Assembly: GCF_040869045.1 (NCBI RefSeq)
Contig: NC_090321.1
Location: 134,717,689 to 134,781,688, forward strand
Reading direction: 5' to 3'
DNA from: Eurosta solidaginis
Lineage: Eukaryota; Arthropoda; Insecta; Diptera; Tephritidae
Length of the DNA stretch: 64,000 bases
Below are positions 62,691 through 64,000 of the stretch, piece by piece (the first letter of the stretch is position 1; each line of letters begins with the position of its first letter). A model generated the notes under the pieces. That model had not been told where the DNA came from. It saw only the letters and a program-made list of their open reading frames with translations, and did not search any database. The position numbers and the translations under genes are program-made.

Positions 62691-64000
62691 AGCCGACAAT
62701 TTAGGAATTAGGAAAATACAGTTGTCCTTAGAGGACAAATTGTTTAAAGATAATTATTGTTACCAAAGTTCTCAAAATCTAATTACAGCATTAACCCCAG
62801 AAGTTATGCATGTGACAAATAATGGAAAAATTAAAGAAATTCTTCACAAATTTCATGACGATCCTGTTTTTGGTGGCCACCCAGGAATAAATCGCATGAC
62901 AAATAAAATAAACCAAAAATATTACTGGAAGGGAATGAAAAACGATATCAGAAAATATATCAAAAAATGCGTTCACTGAAATAAAAATAAAATAATAAAA
63001 AACTTGAAAGATCCTATGATTATAACCGAAACGCCCACAAAAGCGTTCGACACAGTACAAATAGATACGATAGGCCCTCTTCCCAGGTCGGAAAATGGAA
63101 ATGAATATGCAGTTACTGTAGTATGTGACTTAACTAAGTATTTAGTTGCAATACCAATACCCAGCAAACACGCAAAAACAATAGCCAAAGCGATATTCGA
63201 AAATTTTATCCTAGTTTATGGTTGCATGAAGACAATTATAACAGATATGGGAAGCGAATATAAAAACAGCTTATTTGAGGAATTATGCAAGCTTCTAAAA
63301 ATAAACCATAAAACATCAACACCTTACCACCATCAAACTTTAGGCACAGTTGAACGTAGTCATAGAACATTCAATGAATATGTACGTTCCTACATATCCA
63401 TTGACAAAAACGATTGTGATGAATATCTTAAATACTTTGCGTATTGCTACAATACTACCCCATCTATCTACAGTTCATAATTATTGTCCATACGAATTAG
63501 TATTTGCCAAAAAACCACAGATTTATGAATTTTTAAGAGAAAATACAGTAAGCCCATTATACAATTATGAGGCTTACGACAAAGAAATTAAGTATAGGTA
63601 ACAAATAGCGCAAGATAGAGCATATAAATTAGTAAAAGAGGCTAAAGAAAAACAAAAAATTAGTTATGATAGGAAAACTAAATCTCCTATATTTAGTCGA
63701 TAGCATATATATAGGGTCCCGTGGAGTAGAAAGTAAGGAAATCTATATCACTAATCTTCATTATTTTTTTTTTAGAAATATAAATATAAGTTTGACCTGT
63801 TTCATCTAGGAAAACCTCGCCTTTTAGAGAGGTCATAACTTAGATAGTAGATATAAAGGTCCCTATAAGGTAGAAAAAATTGATAACAATAATTATTTTA
63901 CTATAATTCCATTTAGAGTAGCAAATATCGATAAAAACAATGTAGAAAATAGAAACATAGAAAAAACAAATCAAAAAAATAAAAATAAGAAAATTGTAAT
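62691..64000 (+). pseudogene. pol: gypsy integrase, runs off the window
   Basis: The N-terminal HHCC region (HKFHDDPVFGGHPGINRMT ... KKCVH) is followed by a stop at the last Cys. The core has all three acidic residues: FDTVQIDTIGPLPR, KTIITDMGSEYKN and GTVERSHRTFNEYV. The C-terminal module includes SRYKGPYKVEKIDNNNYFTI (63845-63905), the GPY/F-type end. A non-coding stretch of about 85 bp at 63705-63790 separates the last two blocks. The frame is still open at the window end. Confidence 0.88.

Larger units (their letters stand above)
58393..64000 (+). mobile_element. Ty3/gypsy element, 412/mdg1-like, 5'-truncated
   Basis: The order is small ORFs, gag, protease, RT, RNase H, integrase. It has no env within the window. 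The 5' LTR and primer binding site are absent, because the element starts abruptly at the repeat junction at 58392, and the 3' end lies beyond the window. RT, RNase H and integrase residues, the small ORFs ahead of gag and the absence of a Gag zinc knuckle suggest the 412/mdg1 group. Scattered stops and an RTE insertion in gag show that it is inactive. Confidence 0.88.

Overview
This window is transposon-dense intergenic DNA from a higher dipteran. A tephritid-like fruit fly is my best guess; this is an inference from the types of LINE, SINE and 130-bp minisatellite element present, and I ran no search. I see no conserved single-copy host gene. Almost every long reading frame belongs to a mobile element, and many elements are nested so cleanly that their target-site duplications (TSDs) can be read directly.

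Layout. 1-3624: AT-rich DNA holding the 3' end of a Jockey-like LINE. 3625-13250: an exact-looking head-to-tail duplication of a 4813-bp unit. The unit carries a two-finger C2H2 reading frame, the 5' half of a Ty1/copia element (145-bp LTR, copia-type primer binding site, gag) and two hAT-like insertions. 13138-19926: the rest of that copia element (protease, integrase), broken by two MITEs and by an unclassified 1.7-kb element X. X itself contains a full-length RTE-type LINE with an uninterrupted 998-codon reading frame. 19927-24330: fragments of an RNase H-bearing LINE (I/LOA type) and tRNA-derived SINEs. 24660-29301: an ORF1 relic, a PHD-finger Jockey-like LINE with a 2A-like motif, and a complete SINE. 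29302-34624: mostly anonymous DNA with a P-element-family transposase fossil at 32596-33480. 34625-41653: a 7-kb Helentron/DINE-1-like element dominated by about 42 copies of a 130-bp repeat.

41985-42358: a possible PIF/Harbinger Myb/SANT relic. 42505-51262: an I/LOA-type LINE inserted in a G-rich minisatellite and itself interrupted by a largely intact FP-domain (Daphne/Kiri/CR1-like) LINE at 45522-49235. 51375-53125: the 5' half of another LINE on the opposite strand, with overlapping ORF1 and ORF2. 53160-58392: two more 130-bp-repeat elements in the opposite orientation to the first. 58392-64000: a 5'-truncated Ty3/gypsy element of 412/mdg1 type, with a cluster of small reading frames ahead of gag and its pol running to the window edge. 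Its gag is interrupted by a 211-bp 3' fragment of the same RTE family seen at 16-19 kb.

The elements do not cooperate as a pathway; the window is a stratified record. The relative order is readable in places: copia, then X, then RTE; minisatellite, then I/LOA LINE, then FP-domain LINE; gypsy, then RTE fragment. The 4813-bp duplication is younger than the MITE that contains its right breakpoint. The points most worth following are the duplication, the gypsy small-ORF cluster with a myristoylation-plus-membrane-segment pattern, the 2A-like motif in the PHD LINE, the higher-order repeat in the 130-bp array, and element X.
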